Positions 19,501 to 28,481 of a stretch of 64,000 bases of DNA are shown here, piece by piece. Position 1 is the stretch's first letter. Every line of letters begins with the position of its first letter. The notes below the pieces were generated by a model that did not search any database, had not been told where the DNA came from, and worked only from the letters and a program-made list of their open reading frames with translations. The stretch is from NCBI RefSeq assembly GCF_005863245.1, contig NZ_VBUT01000007.1:352870-416869 (forward strand), written 5' to 3'. This DNA is from Nocardia cyriacigeorgica. Its GTDB lineage: Bacteria > Actinomycetota > Actinomycetes > Mycobacteriales > Mycobacteriaceae. The translations under genes were made by a program, and so were the position numbers.

Positions 19501-20522
19501 CGCTGTGCCGCCCGCTCGGTTTCCCTGTCATGCCGCTGGGCGCGGGTCACGGCGGCGCGGGCTTCATCCAACGCCGCGGCGACCGGTTCGGCGCGGCGAG
19601 CCGCCTCGAGTTCGGCGCGACGGGCGGCGCGGTCTTCGGCGGTGGCGGCGTAGTCATCGAGCTGGCGGCGGGCGGCCAGCAGACGCCGGCGGGTGTCGGC
19701 GAGCTTGCGTTGCTGTTCGGCGGCCGCGTCGGCCCGCGCGGAATCCGCGCGACGGCGTTCGAGTTCGGTGGTGGCGGTGGCCAATTCGGCGCGGGCGGTG
19801 TCGAGCAGGTCTTCGGCCCAGTCGACGGCCTCGAGCGGACCGACGGTTTCGGTGGCGCCGATCCCCGCGGTGACACCGACCTGCACGATCAGGTTGTCCA
19901 CACCGCGGGCGCGGGCGGCGAGTTCGGCCTCGGAGGCGCGGCGGCGTTCGGCCAGCCACTGTTCGGCGGTACCGAATCGTTCGGTGTCGAACAACTTCTC
20001 GAGCAGCTTCTCCCGCTCCTCGTTCTCCGCCCGCAGAAACCGGGCGAAATCGCCCTGCGGTAGCAGCACCACCTGGAAGAACTGTTCGGCGCTCATCCCG
20101 AGCAGCCGTTTGACCTCCTCGCCGATATCGGGGATGCGGGACAGGTTGGCGCCGTGGCCGTCCAGCCATTCGAGGGTGGCCTTCGGCTTCTCGATCGACG
20201 TTCCGGTTCCGCGCCGTTTGGGCCGCTCGAATTCGGGGCTGCGGATCAGCCGCACCCGCCGCCCGCCCAGCGTGGCTTCCAGCAGCACCTTCGGCGGTGT
20301 CTGCGGTGAGGCGTGATCGGAATGCAGGCGTTTGCTGTCGTTGCGGGCGCCGGGCACCCGGCCGTAGAGCGCGAACGCGATGGCGTCCAGCACGGTGGTT
20401 TTGCCGGCACCGGTGTGTCCGTGCAGCAGGAACAGCCCGTCGGCACCAAGGGTGTCGAAGTCGACGACGGTGGTGTCGGCGAATGGGCCGAACGCGGTGA
20501 TCTCGAGCCGGTGCAGCCTCAT
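16530..20522 (-). CDS. sbcC: SbcC nuclease ATPase subunit (Rad50-like), with two long inserts
   Basis: ATPase of the SbcCD hairpin and double-strand-end nuclease. Walker A GHTGAGKT is at 35-42, the Q-loop region LLPQGDFARFL near 155, the coiled coils meet at the zinc hook CAVC near 651, and LSGGETFMASLALALG with Walker B VLDTLFIDEGFG lies near the end. At 1330 aa it is about 300 longer than usual because of two disordered, charged inserts (about 347-494 and 844-1034). The second contains EPALFDLP twice. ATG at 20522 overlaps the sbcD stop (ATGA). Confidence 0.95.
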   Translation of the reverse strand: MRLHRLEITAFGPFADTTVVDFDTLGADGLFLLHGHTGAGKTTVLDAIAFALYGRVPGARNDSKRLHSDHASPQTPPKVLLEATLGGRRVRLIRSPEFERPKRRGTGTSIEKPKATLEWLDGHGANLSRIPDIGEEVKRLLGMSAEQFFQVVLLPQGDFARFLRAENEEREKLLEKLFDTERFGTAEQWLAERRRASEAELAARARGVDNLIVQVGVTAGIGATETVGPLEAVDWAEDLLDTARAELATATTELERRRADSARADAAAEQQRKLADTRRRLLAARRQLDDYAATAEDRAARRAELEAARRAEPVAAALDEARAAVTRAQRHDRETERAAQRLAQLLGEPGSADLPGRGLLGTSDAAPEDGADIALGIPDTAESVLTRTSMAARGDDGIVSDSGAGARRGADGIDPSAAPGRAAGDIEARGSDADRGGGSDADRGRARGAADRDRDRQARDGVLDSDDRRVRVAASNGSAGTVPGRTEMSASTERPLLRPDADVDGAIRQWSARIGVLDEVTSYAEAADELTDEIARLRTEETELARRLTRIAERREAIPPAIVAAEARVRESADAAAMLPALAADCERLQGAATAAVALAERRRDLDRARVDAETARAKHYDARERVLDLRERRLAGMAAELAGQLTDGNPCAVCGSPEHPDPAKPTESAVSKDAEDAASAEERAAEAARDKVLARIAELEREIEGLTARGGDADPVELAAALRTATLRYEDAGDLADQTAAATAELDKLRAEESDLHDQLRAAETRRGTITSTIAAAETRLAELNERLREAAGADTTIDRRRARLDALIAAATAYRAAETAAAGAWAQVRAIAERVENLARSAGFALEPGQTRDDAATADADGSGEVVDSVGVDAQGTVDGSVRDRARRSARATAGSRDAASTFPGRDSGSCDPMPNPVPEVPLRTLRSNSAGGVQVDAEPVPPLARGPRPTGNAATGAAHDPEPALFDLPSDGAVDSAAADAEPALFDLPPVALEAGAPADSSGSVGPIVDDALRGDGDADAAPPKPAPDPMTPAKLIALLTAYARRIEDVIRDARAQQAIEQQLEAAERARAAAEAVLAEPEVRAAADAELGDLDALDAAVREARQALDIAVAAHSAAATRVAKLEELSSQLWAAVDRIAPAQRAHEELAALADVVAGRGANNRRMSLRSYVLAARLEEVAVAGSARLRRMSGGRYEFVHTDRAGTHGRRGGLGLDIRDDYTGAIRPAKTLSGGETFMASLALALGLADTVAAETGGIVLDTLFIDEGFGSLDADTLDAVMGVLDDLRAGGRVVGLVSHVDEMRQRIPSRLHVIRGRAGSRLQATVA

Positions 20523-21697
20523 GCCGTGAGTTCCGTGGCGCCGACCCGCGCGGCCGTCTCCGCTTCCGGTTCCCTGGTGGCGGCCGCGATGGCCCGCTCG
20601 AGCCACACCATCTCCGAGTCGGTGGGCTCGCCACGCACATCGGTGAGGAAGCTGCGCGCCACCTCGGTGTCGCGGCGCCCGTGCACCCGTTCGCGGTAGC
20701 GCAGTTCCGGGTTGCCCTGCGGGCGCTCCCATTCCACGTGCACCGCGTACGGGAACCGTTCGCGCAGCTTGCGCATGGCGTCGATGGGGCGGGCGTGGTC
20801 GGTGAGGGTGGCCGAGACATAGTCCTCGCAGGCCCGGCCGTACTCCGCGCCGTTGAGCAGCTCGTCGAGCGTGCCGACCAGCCGGCTCAGCCCGCGCACC
20901 ACCGGCATCTCCCGCCGGCGCACCCCGCTGAGCCCGTCGGCGTCCAGATCGACGATCCAGACCGCTTTACGGTGTGAGCTCTCCCCGAACGAGTACGGCA
21001 GCGGCGAACCGGAATAACGCACCGACTCCGACAGCGTCTGCGGCGAATGCAGGTGGCCGAGCGCGACGTAGTCGATGCCGTCGAACGCTCCCAGCGGCAC
21101 CGTCTCCACCCCGCCCACCGAGATCGACCGCTCCGACCCTGTGGCCTCACCGCCGACGACGAACGCGTGCGCGAGCACAACCGTGCGCGCACCCGGCCTG
21201 GTCGCCATATCGTCGCGGATCCGTCCCATCGCGGCAGCCAGGATCTCCGCATGCGAACGCGCCTGCGGCACGCCGAGTTCGGCGCGGGTGATCTCCGGCT
21301 CCAGGTACGGGATGCCGTAGAAGGCGACCTCGCCGTGCTCATCGGACAGCAGCACCGGCCGGTGCGCGTCGGCGACGGTGGTGCGCAGATACAGCCCGCC
21401 CGCCGCCGCGAAACTGGCACCGGCACCGAGCCGGGCGGGGGAATCGTGATTGCCCGAGGTGGCGACGATGCGGGCGCCCGCCGCGCGGATGGCCTCGAAT
21501 CCGCGATTGCACACCGCGATCGCGTCCGCGCTGGGAATGGAGCGGTCGTAGACGTCGCCGGGGACCACGACCACGTCGACCGATTCCTCCGCCACCAGCT
21601 CCGCGACGGCGCGCAGCGCGTACTCCTGATCGCCGAGCAGATCGACCCCATGAAAGGTGCGGCCGATATGCCAGTCCGACGTGTGCAGGATTCGCAT
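20519..21697 (-). CDS. sbcD: SbcD exonuclease subunit (Mre11-like)
   Basis: 392-residue calcineurin-like phosphoesterase. Metal motifs in order: TSDWHIGRTFHG (about 6-17), GDVYDR, GNHD (TSGNHDSP), and GHLHSP. With SbcC it opens hairpins and trims blocked DNA ends, using Mn2+. I start at MRILHTSDWH (ATG 21697); a start 10 codons earlier is open but extends past the family N-terminus. It is the first gene of the sbcDC operon. Confidence 0.95.
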   Translation of the reverse strand: MRILHTSDWHIGRTFHGVDLLGDQEYALRAVAELVAEESVDVVVVPGDVYDRSIPSADAIAVCNRGFEAIRAAGARIVATSGNHDSPARLGAGASFAAAGGLYLRTTVADAHRPVLLSDEHGEVAFYGIPYLEPEITRAELGVPQARSHAEILAAAMGRIRDDMATRPGARTVVLAHAFVVGGEATGSERSISVGGVETVPLGAFDGIDYVALGHLHSPQTLSESVRYSGSPLPYSFGESSHRKAVWIVDLDADGLSGVRRREMPVVRGLSRLVGTLDELLNGAEYGRACEDYVSATLTDHARPIDAMRKLRERFPYAVHVEWERPQGNPELRYRERVHGRRDTEVARSFLTDVRGEPTDSEMVWLERAIAAATREPEAETAARVGATELTA

Positions 21698-21896
21698 GCC
21701 GCGAACCGTATGGCAACCCACCGACACACTTCAATCAGAGGGCGGCGAGTGTCGGATACCCGCCGGGCGCGCCGGTGCGAATGTGACAGCCGCCACGAAA
21801 GCGGCGGCCCGGGTGGGTGCCCGCGGGTGCAGCCGGCATCACCCGACCGGCCCTGCCATGACACCGACCGGCGCGTCGGCAGATAGTGTTCTCTAC

Positions 21897-22760
21897 GTGG
21901 CTGCTTCCCAACGAGTGCGAAACCGGGTGCCCGCGCCGCAACGTTCGATCCTGCCGTCGGTGCCGGGCGTCCCGGCCGGCGCGGCGGTCCTGATCGCGGT
22001 TGCCTGCACGTTCCTGGGCTTCCTGATCGATGCCCTCGGTGACGGCACCGAGCTGACCGGCTCGTTCACCGCGTTCTATGTCATCGGCTGCGTCGCGGCC
22101 GTGCTCGCGGTGCGGTTCCGCGGCCTGTTCACCACGCTGGTGCTGCCACCGCTGCTGTTGTTCATCGCGGTGCCGCTGGCCTATCAGCAGCTGCTCGGCC
22201 GGGCCTCGACCTCGATCAAGGACATCCTGCTCAACCTGGCGATCCCGCTGGTGCACCGGTTCCCCACGATGGTGCTGACCACGGTGATCGTGCTGTGCAT
22301 CGGTGGTGCGCGGATCGCGCTGGATCGGGCCGAACGCGCCGCCGAGGGCAAGTCGCAGGCCCGGCGCGGCACCAGCTGGGGACGCAGCGCGGTGCAGCAG
22401 CGGCCGAAGACGGCCAAGCAGGGCTCGCAGTCACTGTCCGGCGCCTCCCGGACCCGCGCCCGTCGCGCACCTGCCGACGATTACGACGACGTCGCCGAAC
22501 CCGCCGCCCGCCCGCGACGCCAGGGCAAGCGCCGTCCGCCACCGGTGGCCGAGAACCCGCCCCGGCTGGCCGCGGCCGCGCGTTCGCGCGAGGGACGTCC
22601 GCGTGCGGCCCGCCCGACCGCGGCGCCCCGCCCGGAGGCCGAACCCGTGCGCGGCCCCGCGCGACGGCGCACCGAGCAGCCGCCGCTGCCGCAGCCGACC
22701 GTGCGCTACCGGGATCGGGATTCGGGCCGCATCGAGCGCCGCGGCCCCGAGGCGCGCTGA
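21897..22760 (+). CDS. membrane protein with DUF6542 domain
   Basis: 287 residues. Four hydrophobic spans lie in the first half (about 29-45, 58-73, 79-96 and 118-135), followed by a long, basic, Pro/Arg-rich cytosolic tail (about 145-287) with runs such as RPRRQGKRRPPP. GTG at 21897 fits the family start; it sits close behind a TAGTGT -10-like element, so the mRNA may be leaderless (ATG at 21858 is the alternative). From memory this is the Rv1111c-type gene that neighbours ispH in mycobacteria. Function unknown. Confidence 0.85.
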   Translation: MAASQRVRNRVPAPQRSILPSVPGVPAGAAVLIAVACTFLGFLIDALGDGTELTGSFTAFYVIGCVAAVLAVRFRGLFTTLVLPPLLLFIAVPLAYQQLLGRASTSIKDILLNLAIPLVHRFPTMVLTTVIVLCIGGARIALDRAERAAEGKSQARRGTSWGRSAVQQRPKTAKQGSQSLSGASRTRARRAPADDYDDVAEPAARPRRQGKRRPPPVAENPPRLAAAARSREGRPRAARPTAAPRPEAEPVRGPARRRTEQPPLPQPTVRYRDRDSGRIERRGPEAR

Positions 22761-22844
22761 AACCGGCGCGAGCGTCCGGAGCGAACAACTGCACGCGCGC
22801 ACTCGACACGTGCGGTCGAACCGCCGCCCGCGGCGGCAGACAAC

Positions 22845-23858
22845 TCAGCGACGCGACTCGCGCAACTCCCGCGGCAAGGCGAACACCAGCGTTTCGTTGG
22901 CCGTGGTCACCGGCTGCACATCGGCGAAGCCGTGCTCTTCCAGCATGTCCAGCACCCCGCGCACCAGGATCTCGGGCACCGAGGCGCCGGAGGTGATGCC
23001 GATCGTGCGCACACCCTCCAGCCAGGCCGGATCCACCTCGCGGGCGTAATCCACCAGGTACGCGGCCTTGGCGCCGGCGCCGAGCGCGACCTCCACCAGC
23101 CGCACCGAGTTCGACGAATTGCGGGAACCGACCACGATCACCAGATCGCATTCCGGCGCCATCGCCTTCACCGCCACCTGACGGTTCTGGGTGGCGTAGC
23201 AGATGTCGTCGCTGGGTGGATCCTGCAAGCCGGGGAAACGCTCGCGCAGCCGCGACACCGTCTCCATGGTCTCGTCGACGCTGAGCGTGGTCTGCGACAG
23301 CCAGATCACCTTGGACTCGTCGCGCACGCTCACCTTGTCGACCGCGTCGGGCCCGTCGACCAGCTGCACGTGGTCGGGCGCCTCGCCGGCGGTGCCCTCG
23401 ACCTCTTCGTGGCCTTCGTGGCCGATCAGCAGGATGTCGTAGTCGTCGCGGGCGAAGCGCTTGGCTTCCTGGTGCACCTTGGTGACCAGCGGGCAGGTGG
23501 CGTCGATGGTGCGCAGATTGCGGGCGGCGGCGGAGCTGTGCACGGCCGGGGAGACGCCGTGCGCGGAGAACACCAGCAGCGCGCCTTCGGGCACCTCGTC
23601 GGTCTCGTCGACGAAGATGACCCCGCGCTCACGCAGGGTCTCCACCACGTGCCGGTTGTGCACGATTTCCTTGCGGACGTAAATGGGGGCGCCGTGTTTG
23701 TCGAGCGCCTTTTCCACGGTTTCCACCGCGCGATCCACACCGGCGCAGTAGCCACGGGGTTCGGCCAGCAGCACGCGCTTGTCGCCGTCGGCACCTCCCG
23801 CGCCGTGGGAGCGGACAGAGCGGGCGATTCCGACATTCAACGGTATTGCCGAGGACAT
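22845..23858 (-). CDS. ispH: 4-hydroxy-3-methylbut-2-enyl diphosphate reductase
   Basis: Last enzyme of the MEP pathway, a [4Fe-4S] enzyme making IPP and DMAPP. The three cluster cysteines are visible in RGYCAGVDRAV, IDATCPLV and DDICYATQNRQ; substrate residues are in FSAHGVS and TSGASVPE. Length 337 aa is right for the form without the ribosomal S1 extension. ATG at 23858; an extended frame to 23972 lacks support. It diverges from the lipid-droplet gene and provides precursors for the Z-prenyl synthase encoded at 55203. Confidence 0.97.
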   Translation of the reverse strand: MSSAIPLNVGIARSVRSHGAGGADGDKRVLLAEPRGYCAGVDRAVETVEKALDKHGAPIYVRKEIVHNRHVVETLRERGVIFVDETDEVPEGALLVFSAHGVSPAVHSSAAARNLRTIDATCPLVTKVHQEAKRFARDDYDILLIGHEGHEEVEGTAGEAPDHVQLVDGPDAVDKVSVRDESKVIWLSQTTLSVDETMETVSRLRERFPGLQDPPSDDICYATQNRQVAVKAMAPECDLVIVVGSRNSSNSVRLVEVALGAGAKAAYLVDYAREVDPAWLEGVRTIGITSGASVPEILVRGVLDMLEEHGFADVQPVTTANETLVFALPRELRESRR

Positions 23859-23970
23859 GCCCACAGGATACGTGCGCGCTATGGCGATCACCCGCTCGGA
23901 TGCGAGCGAGATAACACGCGAACACCCGGCCCCCTTTTGCACATCCCGCCATTTCGGGCAGGCTAGGACC

Positions 23971-24705
23971 ATGTTCCGACCACCGTTTCTGGCCCGCGTA
24001 GCCGCTGGTGCTGCCGTCTACGCCATCGAGGAGACTCGACGGCTACCCACCGCGGCGGTGAATTTCCCCATCACGGCGATCAGCCAGCTGCTCCAGACCA
24101 CCATGCACGTCCAGCAGTTCGTCACCAGCCTCGCGCTCAAGGGCGATGCCGTCTTCGATCGCCTGGCCAACCGTCCCGTCGAGCAGCCCGCCTGGGCCAC
24201 CTTCGACGAGGACGAGCCCGCCCAGCCTTCCGGGACCGCCTTCGGCCGGGCCAGGACCAGCAGTTTCGACAGCTTCGGCAGTGATGCCGAGCTGGCCGAG
24301 TTCCTCATCACCGAGACGCTGGCCGGCGCGAAGGCCGGGCGCAACGGACATGCGGCCACGGTCAGCCCGCTGCGCGAGTCCGCCACCGAAGGACAGCGCG
24401 AAGCCACCGAGCAGCGCGAGACCGAAGCGCCCGCCGGCGAGGCCGAGACCACCGGCGAGACCACGGCGGTCGCGGAGAGCACCGAGGTCGCCGAGCCCGA
24501 GGCCGAGCAGGCCGAGGTCGTCGCGCCCGAGGTCGCCGTTCGCTACGACTACGACAACATGACGCTGGCCCAGCTGCGGGCCCGGCTGCGCATGCTGACC
24601 ATCGACGATCTGACCGCCCTGCTCGACTACGAGCAGCGCACCCGCGCCCGGGCGCCGTTCATCACCATGCTGACGAACCGGATCGCCACCGTGCGGGCCC
24701 AGTGA
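23971..24705 (+). CDS. lipid droplet-associated protein homologue
   Basis: 244 residues. The N-terminal amphipathic part (FLARVAAGAAVYAIEETRRLP and FPITAISQLLQTTMHVQQFVTSLALKGD) matches the actinobacterial lipid-droplet proteins (Rv1109c type). A Glu/Ala/Thr-rich acidic linker (about 145-190) follows, and a C-terminal YDNMTLAQLRARLRML motif that resembles a small helix-extension-helix fold. The stop overlaps xseA by 4 bp (GTGA), linking it to that operon. Probably coats triacylglycerol bodies, inferred from family only. Confidence 0.85.
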   Translation: MFRPPFLARVAAGAAVYAIEETRRLPTAAVNFPITAISQLLQTTMHVQQFVTSLALKGDAVFDRLANRPVEQPAWATFDEDEPAQPSGTAFGRARTSSFDSFGSDAELAEFLITETLAGAKAGRNGHAATVSPLRESATEGQREATEQRETEAPAGEAETTGETTAVAESTEVAEPEAEQAEVVAPEVAVRYDYDNMTLAQLRARLRMLTIDDLTALLDYEQRTRARAPFITMLTNRIATVRAQ

Positions 24706-26048
24706 CCGAACCCTCCTCGCCGACGACGGCCGGCCGGGACACCACCGGCCGGCCCGAACGCGCCGCGCCCGCCAATTCCGCCGACAATCCGTGGCCGGTG
24801 CGCTCGGTCTCGATCAAGGTCGCGCAGTGGATCGACCGGCTCGGCAGTGTCTGGGTGGAGGGCCAGATCACCCAGATCTCGTTGCGGCCGGGTACCCGGA
24901 CCGCCTTCCTGGTGCTGCGTGATCCGTCGGCCGACATGTCGTTGTCGGTGACCTGCGATCCGGCGCTGATCCGTAATTCCCCGCTTCCGCTGCACGAAGG
25001 CAGCCGGGTGGTGGTGTACGGCAAGCTGTCCTTCTTCACCGGCCGCGGCACGCTGTCGTTGCGTGTCACCGAGATCCGCGCCGTCGGTGTGGGCGAGCTG
25101 CTGGCCAGGATCGAACGGTTGAAGGCGCTGTTGGCCGCCGAGGGCCTGTTCGATCCGCGGCTCAAACGCCCGATTCCGTTCCTGCCCAGCACCATCGGGC
25201 TTATCACCGGCCGGGCCAGCGCCGCCGAACACGATGTGCTGACCGTCGCGCGCACCCGCTGGCCTGCCGTGCGGTTCGAGATCCGCAATACCGCCGTGCA
25301 GGGGCCGAGCGCGGTGCCGCAGATCATGGCCGCGCTCAGCGAACTGGACCGGGATCCCGCGGTCGACGTGATCGTGCTCGCCCGCGGCGGCGGCAGCGTG
25401 GAGGATCTGCTGCCGTTCTCCGATGAGGCGCTGTGCCGGGCCATCGTCGCCGCGACCACGCCGATCGTCAGCGCGATCGGCCACGAACCGGACAACCCGC
25501 TCAGCGACCTGGTCGCCGACGTACGCGCCGCGACCCCCACCGACGCCGCCAAACGGATCGTGCCCGACGCCGCCGCCGAGCTGGCCGGTGTGCGTGAGTT
25601 GCGCGCCCGCTCGGCCGCCGCCCTGCGCGGGTGGGTCGACCGCGAGACGCGCGCCCTCGACCAGCTGCGTTCCCGGCCGGTGCTGGCCGATCCGCTGCGC
25701 GAGCTGCGCCATCGGGTCGAGGAGGTGGAGCGGCTGCGCGGCTCCGCCCGCCGTTGCGCCGAACACCTCATCAACGCCGAATCCACCGCCACCAGGCATC
25801 TGCGCGAGAAGCTGACCGCGGTCGGCCCGGCCGCGACCATGGCCCGCGGCTACGCCGTCGTCCAGCGCGTCACCGGCCGTGAACGGCAGGTGGTGCACAG
25901 CATCGATGACGCGCCGGCAGGCACCCAGCTGCGCATCCGCGTCGCCGACGGCGCCATCTCCGCGGCCGCCCTCGGTACGACGCCGCTCGGCACCCGGGTC
26001 ATTTCGCCCGACCCCGACCGAACCACCGAGCCCGAGCCCGGCCGCTGA
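24702..26048 (+). CDS. xseA: exodeoxyribonuclease VII large subunit
   Basis: 448-residue large subunit of the single-strand-specific exonuclease. An N-terminal OB fold (about 22-115), the catalytic core with GLITGRASAAEHDV and VLARGGGSVEDLLPFSDE, GHEPDNPLSDLVADVRA, and a long coiled-coil C-terminus that carries small subunits. GTG start inside the stop of the lipid-droplet gene. The small subunit gene follows after 53 bp. Confidence 0.97.
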   Translation: MTEPSSPTTAGRDTTGRPERAAPANSADNPWPVRSVSIKVAQWIDRLGSVWVEGQITQISLRPGTRTAFLVLRDPSADMSLSVTCDPALIRNSPLPLHEGSRVVVYGKLSFFTGRGTLSLRVTEIRAVGVGELLARIERLKALLAAEGLFDPRLKRPIPFLPSTIGLITGRASAAEHDVLTVARTRWPAVRFEIRNTAVQGPSAVPQIMAALSELDRDPAVDVIVLARGGGSVEDLLPFSDEALCRAIVAATTPIVSAIGHEPDNPLSDLVADVRAATPTDAAKRIVPDAAAELAGVRELRARSAAALRGWVDRETRALDQLRSRPVLADPLRELRHRVEEVERLRGSARRCAEHLINAESTATRHLREKLTAVGPAATMARGYAVVQRVTGRERQVVHSIDDAPAGTQLRIRVADGAISAAALGTTPLGTRVISPDPDRTTEPEPGR

Positions 26049-26101
26049 CCGAATCGCCCGACCCCGTCCGCCCATCCCCGACTCCACCGAGAGGACCGAC
26101 C

Positions 26102-26356
26102 TTGCCCGACTCCGCCGACGATCAGCCGACCGACGATCTGGCCGAGATCGCCACCTTCGGCTACGAACGCGCCCGCGACGAGCTGGTCAACGTCGTCAAG
26201 ATGCTCGAGCAGGGCGGCCTGGACCTCGACGAGTCGCTGGCTCTGTGGGAGCGCGGCGAGGCGCTGGCCAACCGCTGCGAAGAGCACCTGGCCGGTGCGC
26301 GCAAACGCGTGGAGGACGCCCTGTCGCGGGCCGAAGTGGACGGCGAACAGCAGTGA
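26102..26356 (+). CDS. xseB: exodeoxyribonuclease VII small subunit
   Basis: 84-residue helical protein with FGYERARDELVNVVKMLEQGG, LDLDESLALWERGEALANRCEEHL, the XseB signature. It starts at TTG behind a purine-rich GAGAGGA. Its stop overlaps the next VOC gene (GTGA). Confidence 0.96.
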   Translation: MPDSADDQPTDDLAEIATFGYERARDELVNVVKMLEQGGLDLDESLALWERGEALANRCEEHLAGARKRVEDALSRAEVDGEQQ

Positions 26357-26709
26357 CCATCCGCCGCGCCACTCCCGATATCCGCACCGCGGATATGGCG
26401 GCGAGCCGGGCGTTCTACCGGGGGCTCGGCTTCACCGAGGCGATGGATCTGGGCTGGGCGGTGATCATGGCCTCGCCGTCGACGCCGACCACACAGGTCG
26501 TGCTCGTCGGCCCGGAAGCCGAAGGCCCGCAACCGGATATGAGCGTCGAGGTCGACGATGTCGACGCCGTGCACGCCCGGCTGCTCGCCTCGGGTGCGGA
26601 CATCGTCTACGCCTTGCGCGACGAGCCGTGGGGTGTGCGCCGGTTCTTCGTGCGCGATCCCAGCGGAACCGTCGTCAACGTCGTCACTCACCGCGACGAG
26701 TCCTCATAG
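26353..26709 (+). CDS. VOC-family protein
   Basis: 118-residue glyoxalase-fold protein: beta-alpha-beta units with DMAASRAFYRGLGF at the N-terminus, VDDVDAVHARLLASGADIVY in the middle and FFVRDPSGTVVNVVTH at the end, where Asp-Pro-x-Gly is diagnostic. Coupled by a 4-bp overlap to xseB, so it is probably transcribed with the exonuclease genes, although no functional link is known. Confidence 0.88.
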   Translation: MTIRRATPDIRTADMAASRAFYRGLGFTEAMDLGWAVIMASPSTPTTQVVLVGPEAEGPQPDMSVEVDDVDAVHARLLASGADIVYALRDEPWGVRRFFVRDPSGTVVNVVTHRDESS

Positions 26710-26736
26710 CCGCGTGCCGCGACTCGATCCGGCGGA

Positions 26737-27324
26737 TTACCTCTTCTTCGGCAGCGGCTGCGCCGTGGTGACCGCCTCGGCCAGCGTGGTGAACGCGGCG
26801 TCGTCGCCCGCGCCGCGGATCAGCACTCTGGTCTGGCCGAAGTCGGCGATCCAGGCCGGTTCCTCGCCGGGCTCGTCGTAGACGACCCACTTCTGGGCGC
26901 CGATATCGCGGGTGCCGCTGGCATAGCGGGAGCCGAGGGTGTGCCGGGCGAGCGCTACCTCGGTGGCGTTGCTCTGGTTCAGCTCCATGTAGGTGCCCTC
27001 GGGCGTGATGTAGCCGATGGTGCTGACGGTGCCGCCGCCCTCCTCGGTGATGGTGTCGCGGCTGCCGGAGTTCGGCGTCCAGCCCTGCGGCAGGGCCGGT
27101 TCGCGGATCGGGAAGGTCAGGTTGTCGGCGTCGGACTGCAAGGCGGCCTTGGCGTCGAAGCTGGGGATCGTGCCCTGGGTCGGGCCGTCACCGGCGAAGC
27201 TGCACTGACTGGTCAGTCCGGCGAAAACCACGGCGATCAGCGCCAACGGGATCAGCGACCAGACCAGATCCCGGTAGTCGTTCATGATGCGTGGCTTTTG
27301 GTTCGGCACGCTCCCAGTATCCAC
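26737..27324 (-). CDS. DUF4245 membrane-anchored protein
   Basis: 195 residues: short cytosolic N-terminus, one hydrophobic anchor (LVWSLIPLALIAVVFAGL, about 19-36) and an extracytoplasmic domain ending in Lys/Arg. This is the mycolata DUF4245 family (Rv1100 type), always beside glpX; function unknown. GTG at 27324; a GTG five codons later or the ATG at MNDYRD are alternatives. It diverges from glpX with 113 bp between starts. Confidence 0.88.
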   Translation of the reverse strand: MDTGSVPNQKPRIMNDYRDLVWSLIPLALIAVVFAGLTSQCSFAGDGPTQGTIPSFDAKAALQSDADNLTFPIREPALPQGWTPNSGSRDTITEEGGGTVSTIGYITPEGTYMELNQSNATEVALARHTLGSRYASGTRDIGAQKWVVYDEPGEEPAWIADFGQTRVLIRGAGDDAAFTTLAEAVTTAQPLPKKR

Positions 27325-27437
27325 TCGCGACGCCGATCACACCGGTACGGCCCCGCCCCTGCCCAGGTGTGCACGGACCCCTGCCTGCCGAATGAGACAA
27401 TTGCCCGCGTAAGTACGAGCCAAGGAGGCACACCGCT

Positions 27438-28481
27438 ATGACGGCATCTTCGCCCGCCCCGAGCCGCCGCGAGGCGCCCGACCGCAACCTCGCACTGGAA
27501 CTGGTCCGGGTCACCGAGGCAGGTGCCATGGCCGCGGGCCGCTGGGTCGGCCGCGGTGACAAGGAAGGCGGCGACGGCGCGGCCGTCGATGCCATGCGCC
27601 AGCTGGTCAGCTCGGTATCGATGCGCGGCATCGTGGTCATCGGCGAGGGCGAGAAGGACGAAGCGCCCATGCTCTACAACGGTGAGCTGGTGGGCAACGG
27701 CGACGGCCCCGAGGTCGACTTCGCGGTCGACCCCATCGACGGCACCACGCTGATGTCGAAGGGTTCCCCCGGCGCCATCTCGGTGCTCGCGGTGGCCGAG
27801 CGCGGCGCGATGTTCGACCCGTCGGCGGTGTTCTACATGCACAAGATCGCCGTCGGCCCCGACGCGGCCGGTGTGATCGATATCGCGGCCCCGATCGCCG
27901 ACAACATCCGCAAGGTCGCCAAGGCCAAGAACTCCTCGGTCTCCGACCTCACGGTCTGTATCCTGGATCGCCCGCGCCACGCCGAGCTCATCCAGCAGGT
28001 CCGCGACGCGGGCGCCCGCATCCGCCTCATCTCCGACGGTGACGTCGCCGGCGCCATCTCCGCCGCCCGCCCCGATTCCGGCACCGACATCCTGGTCGGC
28101 ATCGGCGGCACCCCCGAAGGCATCATCGCCGCCGCCGCGATGCGCTGTATGGGCGGCGAACTCCAGGGCATGCTCGCCCCCAAGGACGACGACGAACGCC
28201 AGAAGGCCATCGACGCCGGCCACGACCTGGACCGCGTGCTCAGCACCGAAGACCTGGTCTCCGGCGACAACGTCTTCTTCTGCGCCACCGGCGTCACCGA
28301 CGGCGACCTGCTGCGCGGCGTGCGCTACTACGGCGGCGGCGCCTCCACCCAGTCGATCGTCATGCGCTCCAAGTCCGGCACGGTCCGCATGATCGACGCC
28401 TACCATCGCCTGACGAAACTGCGCGAGTACTCCTCGGTCGACTTCCACGGCGACGACGACGCGAACCCCCCGTTGCCGTAA
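27438..28481 (+). CDS. glpX: class II fructose-1,6-bisphosphatase
   Basis: 347-residue Mg/Mn-dependent phosphatase of gluconeogenesis. Metal-site motifs VVIGEGEKDEAPML and FAVDPIDGTTLMSKG are intact; later ILDRPRHAELI and GTPEGIIAAAAM bind substrate. ATG follows AAGGAGG with ideal spacing. It is the only FBPase type in mycobacteria (Rv1099c), so it is probably essential for growth on fatty acids. Confidence 0.97.
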   Translation: MTASSPAPSRREAPDRNLALELVRVTEAGAMAAGRWVGRGDKEGGDGAAVDAMRQLVSSVSMRGIVVIGEGEKDEAPMLYNGELVGNGDGPEVDFAVDPIDGTTLMSKGSPGAISVLAVAERGAMFDPSAVFYMHKIAVGPDAAGVIDIAAPIADNIRKVAKAKNSSVSDLTVCILDRPRHAELIQQVRDAGARIRLISDGDVAGAISAARPDSGTDILVGIGGTPEGIIAAAAMRCMGGELQGMLAPKDDDERQKAIDAGHDLDRVLSTEDLVSGDNVFFCATGVTDGDLLRGVRYYGGGASTQSIVMRSKSGTVRMIDAYHRLTKLREYSSVDFHGDDDANPPLP

